Shown: positions 15,850 through 24,836 of the stretch, piece after piece | Position numbering within the stretch: position 1 is the stretch's first letter | Layout of the letters: each line of letters starts with the position of its first letter | Origin: an uncultured Clostridia bacterium | GTDB taxonomy: Bacteria; Bacillota; Clostridia; Christensenellales; UBA1242 | Length of the DNA stretch: 64,000 bases | NCBI GenBank assembly: GCA_934746515.1 | Contig: CAKVFH010000003.1 | Coordinates: forward strand, 1 to 64,000 | Direction: 5' to 3' | Notes under the pieces: model-generated | What the model was told of the DNA's origin: nothing | The model's database searches: none | Seen by the model: only the letters and a program-made list of their open reading frames with translations | Translations under genes and position numbers: made by a program

Positions 15850-16656
15850 ATGGCAGTTGTATCTATGAAACAACTACTCGAGGCTGGTGTTCATTTTGGT
15901 CATCCAACAAGAAAATGGAATCCAAAAATGAAAAAATACATTTTTACTGCAAGAAATGATATTTATATCCTTGACCTTGAAAAAACAGTTACTTTAATTG
16001 ACGAAGCTTATGCATTCGTTAAATCAGTTGTTGAAGCTGGTGGTAACATTTTGTTTGTTGGAACAAAAAAACAAGCAAAAGATGCAGTTATTGAAGAAGC
16101 TCAAAGAGCTGGAATGTTCTATATGGGCAACCGTTGGTTAGGCGGCACACTTACTAACTTCAAAACTATTCGTTCAAGAGTAGACAGACTTACAAAATTA
16201 AATCAAATGGAACAAACAGGCGAATTCGACCTTTTGCCTAAAAAAGAAGTTTTAGGTCTTAAGGCTGAAAGAGATAAGCTGGAAGAAAACCTTGGCGGTA
16301 TCAAGGATATGAGAAGTCTTCCTGCAGCTCTTTTCGTTGTTGACCCAGGCAAAGAATATATTGCTGTTCGTGAAGCTAAATCACTTGGAATTCCTATCGT
16401 TGCACTTGTTGACACAAACTGCGATCCAGATGACATTGATTATGTTATCCCAGGAAATGATGATGCTATCAGAGCTGTTAAACTTATCGCTGGTGCTATG
16501 GCTGATGCTTGCATCGAAGCTAGAGAAGGCGAAGAAGGTTTGGCAAGAATCAAAGCTGCTGAAGCTGCTGCTAATGGTGAAAATGCTGAAGAAGCTAATG
16601 CTGAAACAGCTGAAGCACCAGTTGCTGAAACTGAAACAACAGAAAATAAAGATTAA
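15850..16656 (+). CDS. rpsB: 30S ribosomal protein S2
   Basis: The 268-aa protein shows the complete S2 pattern: MKQLLEAGVHFGHPTRKWNPKMKKYIF, NILFVGTKKQAKDAV, NRWLGGTLTNFKTI, then LPAALFVVDPGKE and GIPIVALVDTNCDPDDIDYVIPGNDDAIRAV. The C-terminal 35 residues are an Ala/Glu-rich tail, which is common in this family. It binds the 30S platform near bS1 and uS5. It precedes tsf by 30 bp, the universal rpsB-tsf operon. Confidence 0.98.
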   Translation: MAVVSMKQLLEAGVHFGHPTRKWNPKMKKYIFTARNDIYILDLEKTVTLIDEAYAFVKSVVEAGGNILFVGTKKQAKDAVIEEAQRAGMFYMGNRWLGGTLTNFKTIRSRVDRLTKLNQMEQTGEFDLLPKKEVLGLKAERDKLEENLGGIKDMRSLPAALFVVDPGKEYIAVREAKSLGIPIVALVDTNCDPDDIDYVIPGNDDAIRAVKLIAGAMADACIEAREGEEGLARIKAAEAAANGENAEEANAETAEAPVAETETTENKD

Positions 16657-16686
16657 ATTTAATTTATTATAAAAGGAGATACTATT

Positions 16687-17340
16687 ATGTCAATGATGAC
16701 TGATATTACAACACTCAGAGAGCAAACCGGTGCTGGTATGCTTGATTGCAAAAATGCCTTAACTGAATGCGGTGGCGATATGAACAAAGCTGCTGACTGG
16801 CTCAGAGAAAAGGGTATTGCAAAAGCAGCAAAAAAACAATCAAGAATTGCTGCAGAAGGTTCAGTTTTCCTTTACAACCACATGAATGGTAAAATTGGTG
16901 TTATGCTTGAACTTAACTGTGAAACAGATTTCGTTGCTAAAAACGAAGATTTCCAAACACTTGGTCACGATATTTGCTTGCACATTGCAGCAAATGCTCC
17001 AAAATATGTTTCAGTTGATGAAGTTGATGCAACAGAACTTTTGAAAGAAAAGGAAATCTTGAAAGCTCAAGTTATCAACGAAGGCAAGCCAGAAGCTATG
17101 GCTGACAAAATTGTTGAAGGCAAAATCAAAAAATATTACAAAGATGTTTGCTTGCTTGAACAAGACTTCGTTAAAGATCCTGAAATCACAATCAATCAAC
17201 TTGTTGCAAACTACACAGCAAAAATTGGTGAAAAGATTTCTGTAAGAAGATTTGCTCGTTTCGTTATGGGTGAAGGTCTTGAAAAGAGACAAGATAACCT
17301 TGCTGAAGAAGTTAAAAAGCAAATGGACGATAAAAAATAG
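16687..17340 (+). CDS. tsf: Elongation factor Ts (short form)
   Basis: The 217-aa factor exchanges GDP for GTP on EF-Tu. The N-terminal domain TLREQTGAGMLDCKNALTECGGDMNKAADWLREKG is followed by the TDFVAKNEDF motif that contacts EF-Tu. It is shorter than the roughly 290-aa E. coli type, so it carries one compact core subdomain, as seen in several bacterial lineages. RBS is AAAGGAG. A UUCG-loop terminator ends the operon. pyrH, normally next, is missing. Confidence 0.97.
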   Translation: MSMMTDITTLREQTGAGMLDCKNALTECGGDMNKAADWLREKGIAKAAKKQSRIAAEGSVFLYNHMNGKIGVMLELNCETDFVAKNEDFQTLGHDICLHIAANAPKYVSVDEVDATELLKEKEILKAQVINEGKPEAMADKIVEGKIKKYYKDVCLLEQDFVKDPEITINQLVANYTAKIGEKISVRRFARFVMGEGLEKRQDNLAEEVKKQMDDKK

Positions 17341-17355
17341 TCAAAAACCAAACAT

Positions 17356-17384
17356 AAAAAACACAGGTTCGCCTGTGTTTTTTT
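17356..17384 (+). terminator. Intrinsic terminator of rpsB-tsf
   Basis: AACACAGG pairs with CCTGTGTT around a TTCG tetraloop (17368-17371), then a T-run. Confidence 0.93.
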
Positions 17385-17519
17385 GTTGCCAAAATTATCT
17401 AAACTGATTTTAGATAAAAAACTAGCAAAGCGAAATTGCGTGAGCTAATTTTTCTTGTGAAAATTTAGTATAATTTTTGTTGTAAATATCAGATTTAATT
17501 TTATTTGTCAAATAAATAC

Positions 17520-17548
17520 TTGATAATTCAAAAAAAATCTTGTATTAT
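17520..17548 (+). promoter_or_regulatory. Promoter of the frr-uppS-cdsA-rseP operon
   Basis: TTGATA (17520-17525) and TATTAT (17543-17548) with a 17-bp spacer; the GAGGAG site and frr start lie 13-27 bp downstream. Confidence 0.75.
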
Positions 17549-17574
17549 ATATTTTGTATAAGAGGAGATTTTTT

Positions 17575-18150
17575 ATGAATTATGAAAACGAAGAAGTAGA
17601 AATGATTTTTATTGAGTTTGAAGAAGAACTCGAAAAAGCTGTTAGGCATTATGAAATGGAACTTGCTTCAGTTCGTGCTGGCAGAGCAAATCCACACATT
17701 TTGGATAAAATTTTGGTTGACTATTATGGTACACCAACTCCAATTCAACACATGGCAAATGTTTCAGTTCCTGAAGCTAGACAACTTTTGATTTCACCTT
17801 GGGATATTTCTAATGTTAAAAATATTTCAAAGGCAATTTTGGCTTCTGACCTTGGTCTTACTCCAACCGATGACGGCAGAGTTATTAGACTTAATTTTCC
17901 AATGCTTACTGAAGAAAGAAGAAGAGATCTTGTTAAGCAAACAAGAAAACTTGTTGAAGATACAAAAATTATTTGCAGAAATTCGCGTCGTGATGCTATT
18001 GAAGCTCTTAAAAAACTTAAAAAAGATAGCAAGATAACTGAAGATGCTGAAAGCTCTTATGAAAAAGACATTCAAAAGAAACTTGATGATGTTTCAGCTA
18101 AAATTGACAAACTTATGGACGAGAAAGAAAAAGAAATCATGCAGGTTTAA
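17575..18150 (+). CDS. frr: Ribosome recycling factor
   Basis: The 191-aa factor splits post-termination ribosomes together with EF-G. The start at ATG 17575 follows AGAGGAG; a TTG at 17554 is in frame but lies in the promoter. The tRNA-mimic helices carry ELEKAVRHYEMELASVRAGRANPHILDKILVDYYG and later LTEERRRDLVKQTRKLVEDTKI and RNSRRDAIEALKKLKKD. The length and motifs are normal. It begins an operon with a small unknown gene, uppS, cdsA and rseP. Confidence 0.97.
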   Translation: MNYENEEVEMIFIEFEEELEKAVRHYEMELASVRAGRANPHILDKILVDYYGTPTPIQHMANVSVPEARQLLISPWDISNVKNISKAILASDLGLTPTDDGRVIRLNFPMLTEERRRDLVKQTRKLVEDTKIICRNSRRDAIEALKKLKKDSKITEDAESSYEKDIQKKLDDVSAKIDKLMDEKEKEIMQV

Positions 18151-18151
18151 T

Positions 18152-18352
18152 ATGGATTTTAAAAACCTTATTGGGCTTGACGAAAAAATTGCTAGACAAT
18201 TTTTAGAAAAAAATGGCTATAATAATATAGAAACAATTATAAATTCAAAACATAACGATTTATGTGACACCCTTGTGGTTTGTGCTGTGAGAAATAATGG
18301 CACGAAGGTTACTCTTGTTTGTGGCGAGTTTTATATGGATTTAAAGGGGTAA
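18152..18352 (+). CDS. Small conserved-looking protein of unknown function
   Basis: The 66-aa frame starts one base after the frr stop (ATG 18152) and ends two bases before the uppS start. It reads FKNLIGLDEKIARQFLEKNGYNN, then LVVCAVRNNGTKVTLVCGEFYMDL. The pattern of a helix ending in NGY followed by beta strands and a closing strand vaguely recalls I78-type inhibitor folds, but I would not assign it. The tight packing in the operon is the main evidence that it is real. Confidence 0.6.
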   Translation: MDFKNLIGLDEKIARQFLEKNGYNNIETIINSKHNDLCDTLVVCAVRNNGTKVTLVCGEFYMDLKG

Positions 18353-18354
18353 TA

Positions 18355-19071
18355 ATGTTTTTTAAGAAGAAAAAACGAGTTGTTGACACAGAGCATCTTC
18401 CAAAACACATTGCTTTTATTTGCGACGGCAACAGACGCTGGGCAAAAAGCAGAGCTCTTCCAACACTCCTTGGACACAAGGAAGGCGTTGAAGCAATCAA
18501 AAGAGTTGTAAAACGCGCTGCAGAACTCAAGATTGAAAACTTAACATTTTTCTGTTTTTCAACAGAAAATTTTGATAGAAGCAAAGAAGAAGTTAAATAT
18601 CTCTTTAATCTTTTCCGTGGGCTTACAAAACTTAAGCCTGATTTTCTTCGTGACGGATACCGTTTTCATCACACAGGCGACAGGTCGCTTCTTGAACAAG
18701 ATCTTTTGGACATTATTGATGAAATGGAAAAAGACACCGCTAACGGAACAACCGGAACAATCAATATCGCTCTCGCTTATGGCGGAAGAAATGATATTGT
18801 TAATGCAGCAAAACGAATTGTTAGAGAAAAGGTTAAGCCTGAAGATATCACTGAAGAAAGCTTTAAAAACTATTTAACAACTGGTGAAATGCCAGATGTT
18901 GATTTGCTTGTTAGAACAAGTGGTGAACAGAGAATTAGCGGTTTTATGCTATATAACATGGCGTATGCCGAGCTTTATTTTGTAAAAAAACACTGGCCAG
19001 CTTTTGTCGGCAGTGATTTGGATGATTGTATTTGCGAATTCCAAGGCAGACACAGAAGATTTGGAAAATAG
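18355..19071 (+). CDS. uppS: Isoprenyl transferase (undecaprenyl diphosphate synthase)
   Basis: The 238-aa cis-prenyltransferase makes the C55 carrier lipid for cell-wall synthesis. ATG 18355 follows AAGGGG; an upstream GTG-type extension is not needed. Motifs are HIAFICDGNRRWAK (catalytic Asp), GHKEGVEAIKRV, FCFSTENFDR and RTSGEQRISGFMLYNMAYAELYF. DGNRRW replaces the more common DGNGRW. It is cotranscribed with cdsA 9 bp downstream; the intermediate dxr often found between cdsA and rseP is absent. Confidence 0.96.
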   Translation: MFFKKKKRVVDTEHLPKHIAFICDGNRRWAKSRALPTLLGHKEGVEAIKRVVKRAAELKIENLTFFCFSTENFDRSKEEVKYLFNLFRGLTKLKPDFLRDGYRFHHTGDRSLLEQDLLDIIDEMEKDTANGTTGTINIALAYGGRNDIVNAAKRIVREKVKPEDITEESFKNYLTTGEMPDVDLLVRTSGEQRISGFMLYNMAYAELYFVKKHWPAFVGSDLDDCICEFQGRHRRFGK

Positions 19072-19080
19072 AGGTTACTT

Positions 19081-19977
19081 ATGAAAAAAAGATTGCCAAC
19101 AAGTATTGCAATTTTGATTTTTACATTGGCTTTTGTGCTTTTAAAGCAGTTTAGCCCTTTGTTTTTTGATGCTTTTGCGCTGGTTATTATGTTTGGCTCA
19201 ATAATTGAAATTATAAAGGTAAACAAAAAACAAGAAAAGCAAATTGACATTCCTGTTTTGGTTTTAGCGCCAGTTGCATTATGTTTAATTTTTAACTTGG
19301 CAAAAGGAAAACTTATAGTTTTGCTGTGCTTGGCTTTTGTGCTTTTGGCTGTTTTATATTTGCTCACCTTTGAAATTATTTCTTATGGTAGGCACAGAAA
19401 AGAGAATGAAACAAAAAGCGCTGAAGAAATAAATGCGCACCTTTTTGATAGAACAAAAAACACTATGATGGCTATTGGCTATCCAGTTTTGCCATTGTCG
19501 TTTATGTTTGTTTTAAATCATTTATCATATCAAGTTGGATATATGGGCATTGTGCTTATTTTTGCTGTTGCAATGCTTACTGACTCGCTTGCTTATGTGT
19601 TTGGTTCACTTTTAGGCAAAAAAAGATTTATCCCAGAAGTGTCACCAAAGAAATCAATCGCTGGTGTTTTTGGTGGATTTTTCGGTGGAGTTTTGGGCGC
19701 AGGGCTTGTTTTTGTGTTCTTCTATTTCACAAAATGGTTTGATATTTTGAATGTGACAAGCTTTAATTTGTCTATTCCTGCGTTTGTGATTATTGGAATT
19801 ATTGGGTCTTATGCAAATCAGCTTGGGGATCTTGTGGCTTCTGCATACAAGAGAAAAGCTGGCATAAAAGACTTTTCAAACATATTCCCAGGTCATGGCG
19901 GTTTTATGGACAGAGTTGATGGAATGATGTTTGTTTCAGTTGTTGTTTACATTGTTCTGGCATTGTTTTTTGTATAA
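19081..19977 (+). CDS. cdsA: Phosphatidate cytidylyltransferase
   Basis: The 298-aa integral membrane enzyme makes CDP-diacylglycerol from phosphatidate and CTP, the entry to phospholipid synthesis. About eight hydrophobic segments span it. The C-terminal signature runs SAYKRKAGIKDFSNIFPGHG, then GFMDRVDGMMF, matching the CdsA pattern with its conserved K-D and D-R-x-D residues. PKKSIAGVFGGFFGG precedes it. RBS AGAGG. Position between uppS and rseP is classical. Confidence 0.96.
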   Translation: MKKRLPTSIAILIFTLAFVLLKQFSPLFFDAFALVIMFGSIIEIIKVNKKQEKQIDIPVLVLAPVALCLIFNLAKGKLIVLLCLAFVLLAVLYLLTFEIISYGRHRKENETKSAEEINAHLFDRTKNTMMAIGYPVLPLSFMFVLNHLSYQVGYMGIVLIFAVAMLTDSLAYVFGSLLGKKRFIPEVSPKKSIAGVFGGFFGGVLGAGLVFVFFYFTKWFDILNVTSFNLSIPAFVIIGIIGSYANQLGDLVASAYKRKAGIKDFSNIFPGHGGFMDRVDGMMFVSVVVYIVLALFFV

Positions 19978-20015
19978 TTTTGATTATTTATCATAAAATT
20001 GATTAAGGAGAAATT

Positions 20016-21305
20016 ATGACTTTTTTGTACATTTTACTGGCACTTATAGTTTTGCTTGTCATGATAACTGTCCACGAGTTTGGGCATTATATTGCCGGTA
20101 AAATTTTCGGTTTTAAGATAAACGAGTTTGCTATTGGCTTTGGGCCTGCAATTTATAAAAAGAAGAAAAAGGACGGTGAACTTTTTTCAATTCGTGCTTT
20201 GCCACTCGGTGGATACTGCGCGTTTGAAGGTGAAGATGAAGAAGGCAAGGATAAACCTGATTCATTTAACTCACAGCCTGCTTGGAAAAGACTTATCGTT
20301 TTGCTTTCTGGTGTAACATTCAACTTTTTGTTTGGAATTTTAACCGCTGCAATTTATCTTTTTGTGACAGGATATGCAACTCCAAAGATCACTTCAGTAA
20401 TAAATTCTACCGAAAGAACAGGCTCTGGACTTTACCAAAATGATATTATCGTTGCTGTTGATGGCAAGACTTTGGAAAATTACAGATCACTTGATTCTCT
20501 TATTTCTAAATATAAAGAAGGTGATACTTTCACTTTGACAGTAAATCGTGACGGAAAACTTGTTGATATTGTTTCATCAAAACAAAAATATCCAAACCAC
20601 TATGTTGTTTACAATTTGTCTTCATTTGAAGGTAAGGTTTTTGATGCAAACGGCAAGGTTGATATTTATGATTTAGCAAACAGAGTTGTAACATGCCAAA
20701 TTACCGAGACTGAAGAAGAAAAGGGTAAGGGCAAAGGACTTGAAACTCTTTTTGCTTCGCTTTATAAAGACGAAGCACTTGCAAATGCCTATACTCTTGA
20801 TGACATTAAAGCATATATTGAAAGCGAAACAATTTTTTATGTTGAAAGTGAAAACATTGCATCTATGGGCATTACCTATATTTACAATGCTGAAAAATAC
20901 ACATTCTTTGAGTCTATTGGAAAGGCTTGGCCATTCTGCATTTATCTTTGCGGAATGATTTTGAAAGCACTCGGTGGAATTTTCACAGGCGCAACAGCGC
21001 TTAAAGATATGGGCGGAACTGTTACAGCAGTTTCACAAATTGCACAAATCAGCAAAATGGGCATTGAATATTTCTTATTATTGTTGCCACTTCTTGCAAT
21101 GAACCTTGCTTTGTTCAACATTTTGCCAATACCTTCACTTGATGGCGCAAGGGCATTGTTTGTTATCATTGAAATGATTTTCAGAAAGCCTGTTCCAAGA
21201 AAAATCGAAGGCTGGATTCACACAATCGGCTTGTTTGTTCTGCTGGGGCTTGTTATCTTTTTTGATATTTATCATTTTGCAGTATCTGCTAGGTTGTTGT
21301 TATAA
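20016..21305 (+). CDS. rseP: RIP metalloprotease RseP (site-2 protease with PDZ domain)
   Basis: The 429-aa intramembrane protease has the zinc motif HEFGH (H20-H24) in its first membrane helix and FNILPIPSLDGARALF near the C-terminus, which supplies the third ligand. A PDZ domain lies between (about residues 130-200), with the usual INSTERTGSGLYQNDIIVAVDG entry. It cuts membrane-bound regulators within the bilayer; the substrate here is unknown. RBS is AAGGAG. The following PolC-like gene starts 1 bp after its stop. Confidence 0.95.
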   Translation: MTFLYILLALIVLLVMITVHEFGHYIAGKIFGFKINEFAIGFGPAIYKKKKKDGELFSIRALPLGGYCAFEGEDEEGKDKPDSFNSQPAWKRLIVLLSGVTFNFLFGILTAAIYLFVTGYATPKITSVINSTERTGSGLYQNDIIVAVDGKTLENYRSLDSLISKYKEGDTFTLTVNRDGKLVDIVSSKQKYPNHYVVYNLSSFEGKVFDANGKVDIYDLANRVVTCQITETEEEKGKGKGLETLFASLYKDEALANAYTLDDIKAYIESETIFYVESENIASMGITYIYNAEKYTFFESIGKAWPFCIYLCGMILKALGGIFTGATALKDMGGTVTAVSQIAQISKMGIEYFLLLLPLLAMNLALFNILPIPSLDGARALFVIIEMIFRKPVPRKIEGWIHTIGLFVLLGLVIFFDIYHFAVSARLLL

Positions 21306-21306
21306 A

Positions 21307-23109
21307 ATGGAAAAATTTATTGAAGAATTAAATAATCACACGAATAATAAATTTGGCTTTATGCTTAAATCTGCACTTTTAAAGAAAGATGCAGATTTTT
21401 GTGTTGTCGAAATTTTGTATAAAGACGGCGTTATGCTTCTTCCAGCTGAAAAAAAAGAGATTGAAGATTTCGCAGTTTCAATTCTTCCAAAAAACTTTGT
21501 TTATGAGTTTAATTTTATCAAGAGATATATAAGCGAAGAGAGAATTTTTGATGATACAAAAGCGTTTTTAACCAAAAACTTTCCGTCAGTTTCATGCAAA
21601 ATTGACAGCGTAACCTTGTGCGATAAAAAATTTCAAATCAACATAACAGTTGACAATCTTTCATGCGAGCATGCGAAATCTAAAAATATGACTGGCGAAA
21701 TTGTTAAGTTTTTGAAGTCTCAATACGACAATTTTGACTATAATTGCGACATGCAAGTCGGCTCGGTTTATGTTGAAGATGAAAGACAGGAAATGATTAA
21801 AAATTTTCATGAAGACTCTGAAGATATTTATGCAAATCGTAAAATTGAATTTTTTGATGTTGTTAAGCTTGTTGGAGACTTTGAAGAAGGCTTAAAAGCT
21901 GATTATATCAAAGATAAAACAAGTCCAGAAAATGCAATTGTTGTTTGCGGAAAGATTACAAGTATTCAAGAAAAAGTTATAAAAAGAAAACCTAAAGCAA
22001 AGAATGAAGAAGGCGAAGAAAAACAAGAATCTGAAGAAAAGGTTTCTGGGGAAATCACAAAAACTGAAGCTCTTTCTGAAAAACAAGCGCAGATTCAATC
22101 AAGCGAAAAAGACACAGCAAATTCGGAGCAAAGCGCAGAAAAAACTGACAGTCAAGAAAAAGCACAGTCTGATGCTGAAAGTGGAGAATCTGAAGGCAAG
22201 GAGCAGGAAGGCGAGCAAAGCGAAACCAAATATCAACGCAAGCTTTATAAATTTGCAATTGCTGATTTTACAGGCGAAATGAATTGTGTGTTCTTTTCAA
22301 ATAAAGAAAATCAATCTAAACTCGAAAAGTTGGAAGTGGGGTCGGTGATTGTTGTTCGTGGAAATTTGGAAGCGGACGCATATTCTGGTGGAAACACATT
22401 AAAAGTTAAAGACCTTGCTTATTGTTCAATCCCAGATGGACTTAAAGAGTATATTGAATATCGCAAAGAAAAACCATTTTATGAGTTTGTTGAGCCTGAA
22501 AAAATTATAACTTATTCGCAAGACAATTTGATGAATTTTGCTGAAGAAAAGCATATTCCAAAATTCTTGCAAGGAAAGACCTTTGTTTGTTATGATTTTG
22601 AAACTACAGGACTGCATTATGTTTCAGGTGACAAAATCATTGAAATTGGTGCTGTAAAAATTGAAGACGGCAAAATTACTGAAAAATTTATGAGTTATGT
22701 TGACCCAGAAAAACATATTCCAGAAGAGTCTTCTGCAATCTCTGGCATTGTTGACAGCGATGTTCAGGGCGCGCCAACCGCCGACAAAGTTTTGCAAGAC
22801 TTTTACAAATGGACTCGTGGGGCAATAATTATTGGTTATAATAACATAAATTTTGACAACATTTTCTTAATCGGTCAAGGAAGTCAGGCAAGGTGGAATT
22901 TTGACAACGAAACAGATGATGTTTACAAATGGGCGCAAAAATATGTTCGCGGAGCAAAAAATTACAAACTCAAAACGATTGCAGACAAGCTTGGTGTTAC
23001 GCTCGATAATGCGCATCGTGCGGTGTATGATGCCTTGGCAACGGCGGAAGTTTTCATAAAAATACAAGAAATCTATGAAAAAGACATAGAAAACGCGTTA
23101 AATCAATGA
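21307..23109 (+). CDS. PolC-derived protein: N-terminal and OB domains plus DEDD exonuclease, no polymerase
   Basis: The 600-aa protein sits exactly where Gram-positive polC lies (rseP-polC-rimP). Residues 1-200 resemble the PolC N-terminal domain. The OB fold begins near 210 (ENAIVVCGKITSIQ) and resumes near 310 (LYKFAIADFTGEMNCVFFS), interrupted by about 85 residues rich in Glu, Lys, Ser and Gln. A DnaQ-type exonuclease follows: ExoI YDFETTG (D430, E432), ExoII GYNNINFD (D517), ExoIII HRAVYD (H570, D575). The gene then stops, whereas PolC continues with PHP and polymerase domains to about 1,430 aa. The start ATG 21307 directly follows rseP. A proofreading or repair exonuclease is the likely activity. 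Confidence 0.85.
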   Translation: MEKFIEELNNHTNNKFGFMLKSALLKKDADFCVVEILYKDGVMLLPAEKKEIEDFAVSILPKNFVYEFNFIKRYISEERIFDDTKAFLTKNFPSVSCKIDSVTLCDKKFQINITVDNLSCEHAKSKNMTGEIVKFLKSQYDNFDYNCDMQVGSVYVEDERQEMIKNFHEDSEDIYANRKIEFFDVVKLVGDFEEGLKADYIKDKTSPENAIVVCGKITSIQEKVIKRKPKAKNEEGEEKQESEEKVSGEITKTEALSEKQAQIQSSEKDTANSEQSAEKTDSQEKAQSDAESGESEGKEQEGEQSETKYQRKLYKFAIADFTGEMNCVFFSNKENQSKLEKLEVGSVIVVRGNLEADAYSGGNTLKVKDLAYCSIPDGLKEYIEYRKEKPFYEFVEPEKIITYSQDNLMNFAEEKHIPKFLQGKTFVCYDFETTGLHYVSGDKIIEIGAVKIEDGKITEKFMSYVDPEKHIPEESSAISGIVDSDVQGAPTADKVLQDFYKWTRGAIIIGYNNINFDNIFLIGQGSQARWNFDNETDDVYKWAQKYVRGAKNYKLKTIADKLGVTLDNAHRAVYDALATAEVFIKIQEIYEKDIENALNQ

Positions 23110-23126
23110 TTTTTTTGCGTTAGTGC

Positions 23127-23155
23127 TTGCAAAATGAATGTAAATTGATTATACT
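23127..23155 (+). promoter_or_regulatory. Promoter of the rimP-nusA-infB operon
   Basis: TTGCAA (23127-23132) and TATACT (23150-23155) with a 17-bp spacer, predicted start near 23162. Confidence 0.75.
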
Positions 23156-23181
23156 ATAAGTAGTTTATAGCTTGACTATGG

Positions 23182-23201
23182 GGAGTGGCAAATGCCACTC
23201 C
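23182..23201 (+). promoter_or_regulatory. GC-rich hairpin in the rimP leader
   Basis: GGAGTGGCA (23182-23190) pairs with TGCCACTCC (23193-23201). It lies in the 5' leader about 28 bases before rimP, with no T-run. A GAGTGG-type hairpin ahead of rimP/ylxS recurs in Firmicutes to my memory, so a conserved leader element (RNA stability or protein binding) is likely. Confidence 0.6.
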
Positions 23202-23229
23202 TAAAATTTTGTTAAAAAGGAGATAGTTA

Positions 23230-23694
23230 ATGTCTAAAATTTCAGAGAATGTTGAACAGTTTATCACACCTATAATTGACGAGCTTGGTTTAAACATTGA
23301 AGTTGTTGAAGTTGAATTCGCAAAAAAATATAATGGCGACAACTTAACCGTTTTCATTGACAAGCCAGGTGGTGTGACTATTGAAGATTGTGAAAAAGTT
23401 CATTCCGCAATTGACGGGCCACTTGATGAGCTTAATCCAACCGAAGACAAGCCATACACACTCAATGTTTCAAGCCCAGGTATTGACCGACCAATTGTGA
23501 CCGATAAAGATTATGCAAGAAATATTGGTGAAGAGCTTGAAATCAAACTGTTTGAACCTATCATGAAAAAAAGAACATTGATTGGAACTCTTGTTGCTTT
23601 TAACAAAGACAGCGTTATACTTGAAATCAATAATGAAAATTTGGAAATTGAAAGAAAGAAAATTTCTAAAGCCACAAAATTTATAAACTTTTAG
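23230..23694 (+). CDS. rimP: Ribosome maturation factor RimP
   Basis: The 154-aa protein helps assemble the 30S subunit. The N-terminal domain shows ELGLNIEVVEVEFAKKYNGDNLTVFID, then GVTIEDCEKVHSAIDGPLDE, LNVSSPGIDRPIVTDKDYARNIG, and the SH3-like C-terminal domain with IGTLVAFNKDSVILEIN. Length and order fit the family. AAGGAG precedes it, and nusA follows after 9 bp. Confidence 0.96.
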   Translation: MSKISENVEQFITPIIDELGLNIEVVEVEFAKKYNGDNLTVFIDKPGGVTIEDCEKVHSAIDGPLDELNPTEDKPYTLNVSSPGIDRPIVTDKDYARNIGEELEIKLFEPIMKKRTLIGTLVAFNKDSVILEINNENLEIERKKISKATKFINF

Positions 23695-23703
23695 GAGAAA
23701 ATT

Positions 23704-24828
23704 ATGACAAATAAAGATTTTTTTGCAGCACTTGATGCGCTTGAAAAAGAAAAAGGAATTAGTAAGGAATATTTTTTGGATGCTTTGCAAACAGCACTTG
23801 CAACAGCCTACAAGAGAAACTTTAATGAAGTTAGACCAGTTGAAGTTGTGCTTGATGAAACAAAGTATTCAATAGATATGTATGCTTATCAAACAGTTGT
23901 TAGCGAAGTTGAAAATCCAGACACAGAAATTGCTCTTCAAGATGCAAGACTTATCAAGAAAACCTGCAAACTTGGTGAAAAACTTAAACAAAAAATCACT
24001 CCAAAGGAATTTGGTAGAATTGCTGCAAGCACTGCAAAACAAGTTATCACTCAAAAACTTCGTGAAAAAGAAAAAGATTCTGCTTATGGCGAATTCAGCA
24101 GCAAGGTTGATTCACTTTTGACCGGTGTTATCACAAGAATTGATGCAGATAATGTTTACATTGAGTTCCCAGGAACAAACACTGAAGGTGTTATGGCTCC
24201 ATTTGATCAAATTGCTACAGAAAAATATAATGTTGGCGACAGAATCAAAGTTTATGTTAAAAAACTTCGTGAAACCGCTTATGGCGTTCAAGCAATCTGT
24301 TCAAGATCAAATGCTGGATTTGTTAAAAAATTGTTCGAACTTGAAGTTCCAGAAATTCAAGACGGCGTTGTTGAAATTGTGAACATTGTTCGTGAAGTTG
24401 GCTACAGAACCAAAATTGCAATCACTTCAAAAGATCCTAATGTTGATGCTCTTGGTGCATGTGTTGGTGCTAAAGGCGTCAGAGTGAATTCAATTGTGTT
24501 CCAACTTGGTGGCGAAAAAATTGATATTATTGTTTATTCAGATGATCCATTTGAATACATCGCTCGCGCTCTTTCTCCAGCAAAGGTTATTTCAGTTGAA
24601 ATTGATGAAATCACAAAGTCTGCAAGAGTTATTGTTCCTGATGACAAACTTTCTCTTGCTATTGGCAAAGGCGGACAAAATGTTCGTTTGGCTGCAAAAC
24701 TTACAAACTGGAAGATTGATGTTAAAAGCGAAAGCAAAGCAAAAATGGATTCTGGTGATGCAAGTCACACTGATGTTGATGATATTGGCGGAATTTTCAG
24801 CGGCACTGAAGACATCAGTCTTGACTAG
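23704..24828 (+). CDS. nusA: Transcription termination/antitermination factor NusA
   Basis: The 374-aa factor binds RNA polymerase and modulates pausing and termination. The N-terminal domain (ALEKEKGISKEYFLDALQTALATAYKR) is followed by S1 (VITRIDADNVYIEFPGTNTEGVM) and two KH domains (DALGACVGAKGVRVNSIV and LSLAIGKGGQNVRLAAKLTNWKID). It lacks the C-terminal acidic repeats of E. coli NusA, as usual in Gram-positives. AGGAG precedes the start. Confidence 0.97.
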   Translation: MTNKDFFAALDALEKEKGISKEYFLDALQTALATAYKRNFNEVRPVEVVLDETKYSIDMYAYQTVVSEVENPDTEIALQDARLIKKTCKLGEKLKQKITPKEFGRIAASTAKQVITQKLREKEKDSAYGEFSSKVDSLLTGVITRIDADNVYIEFPGTNTEGVMAPFDQIATEKYNVGDRIKVYVKKLRETAYGVQAICSRSNAGFVKKLFELEVPEIQDGVVEIVNIVREVGYRTKIAITSKDPNVDALGACVGAKGVRVNSIVFQLGGEKIDIIVYSDDPFEYIARALSPAKVISVEIDEITKSARVIVPDDKLSLAIGKGGQNVRLAAKLTNWKIDVKSESKAKMDSGDASHTDVDDIGGIFSGTEDISLD

Positions 24829-24836
24829 GAGAGTTT

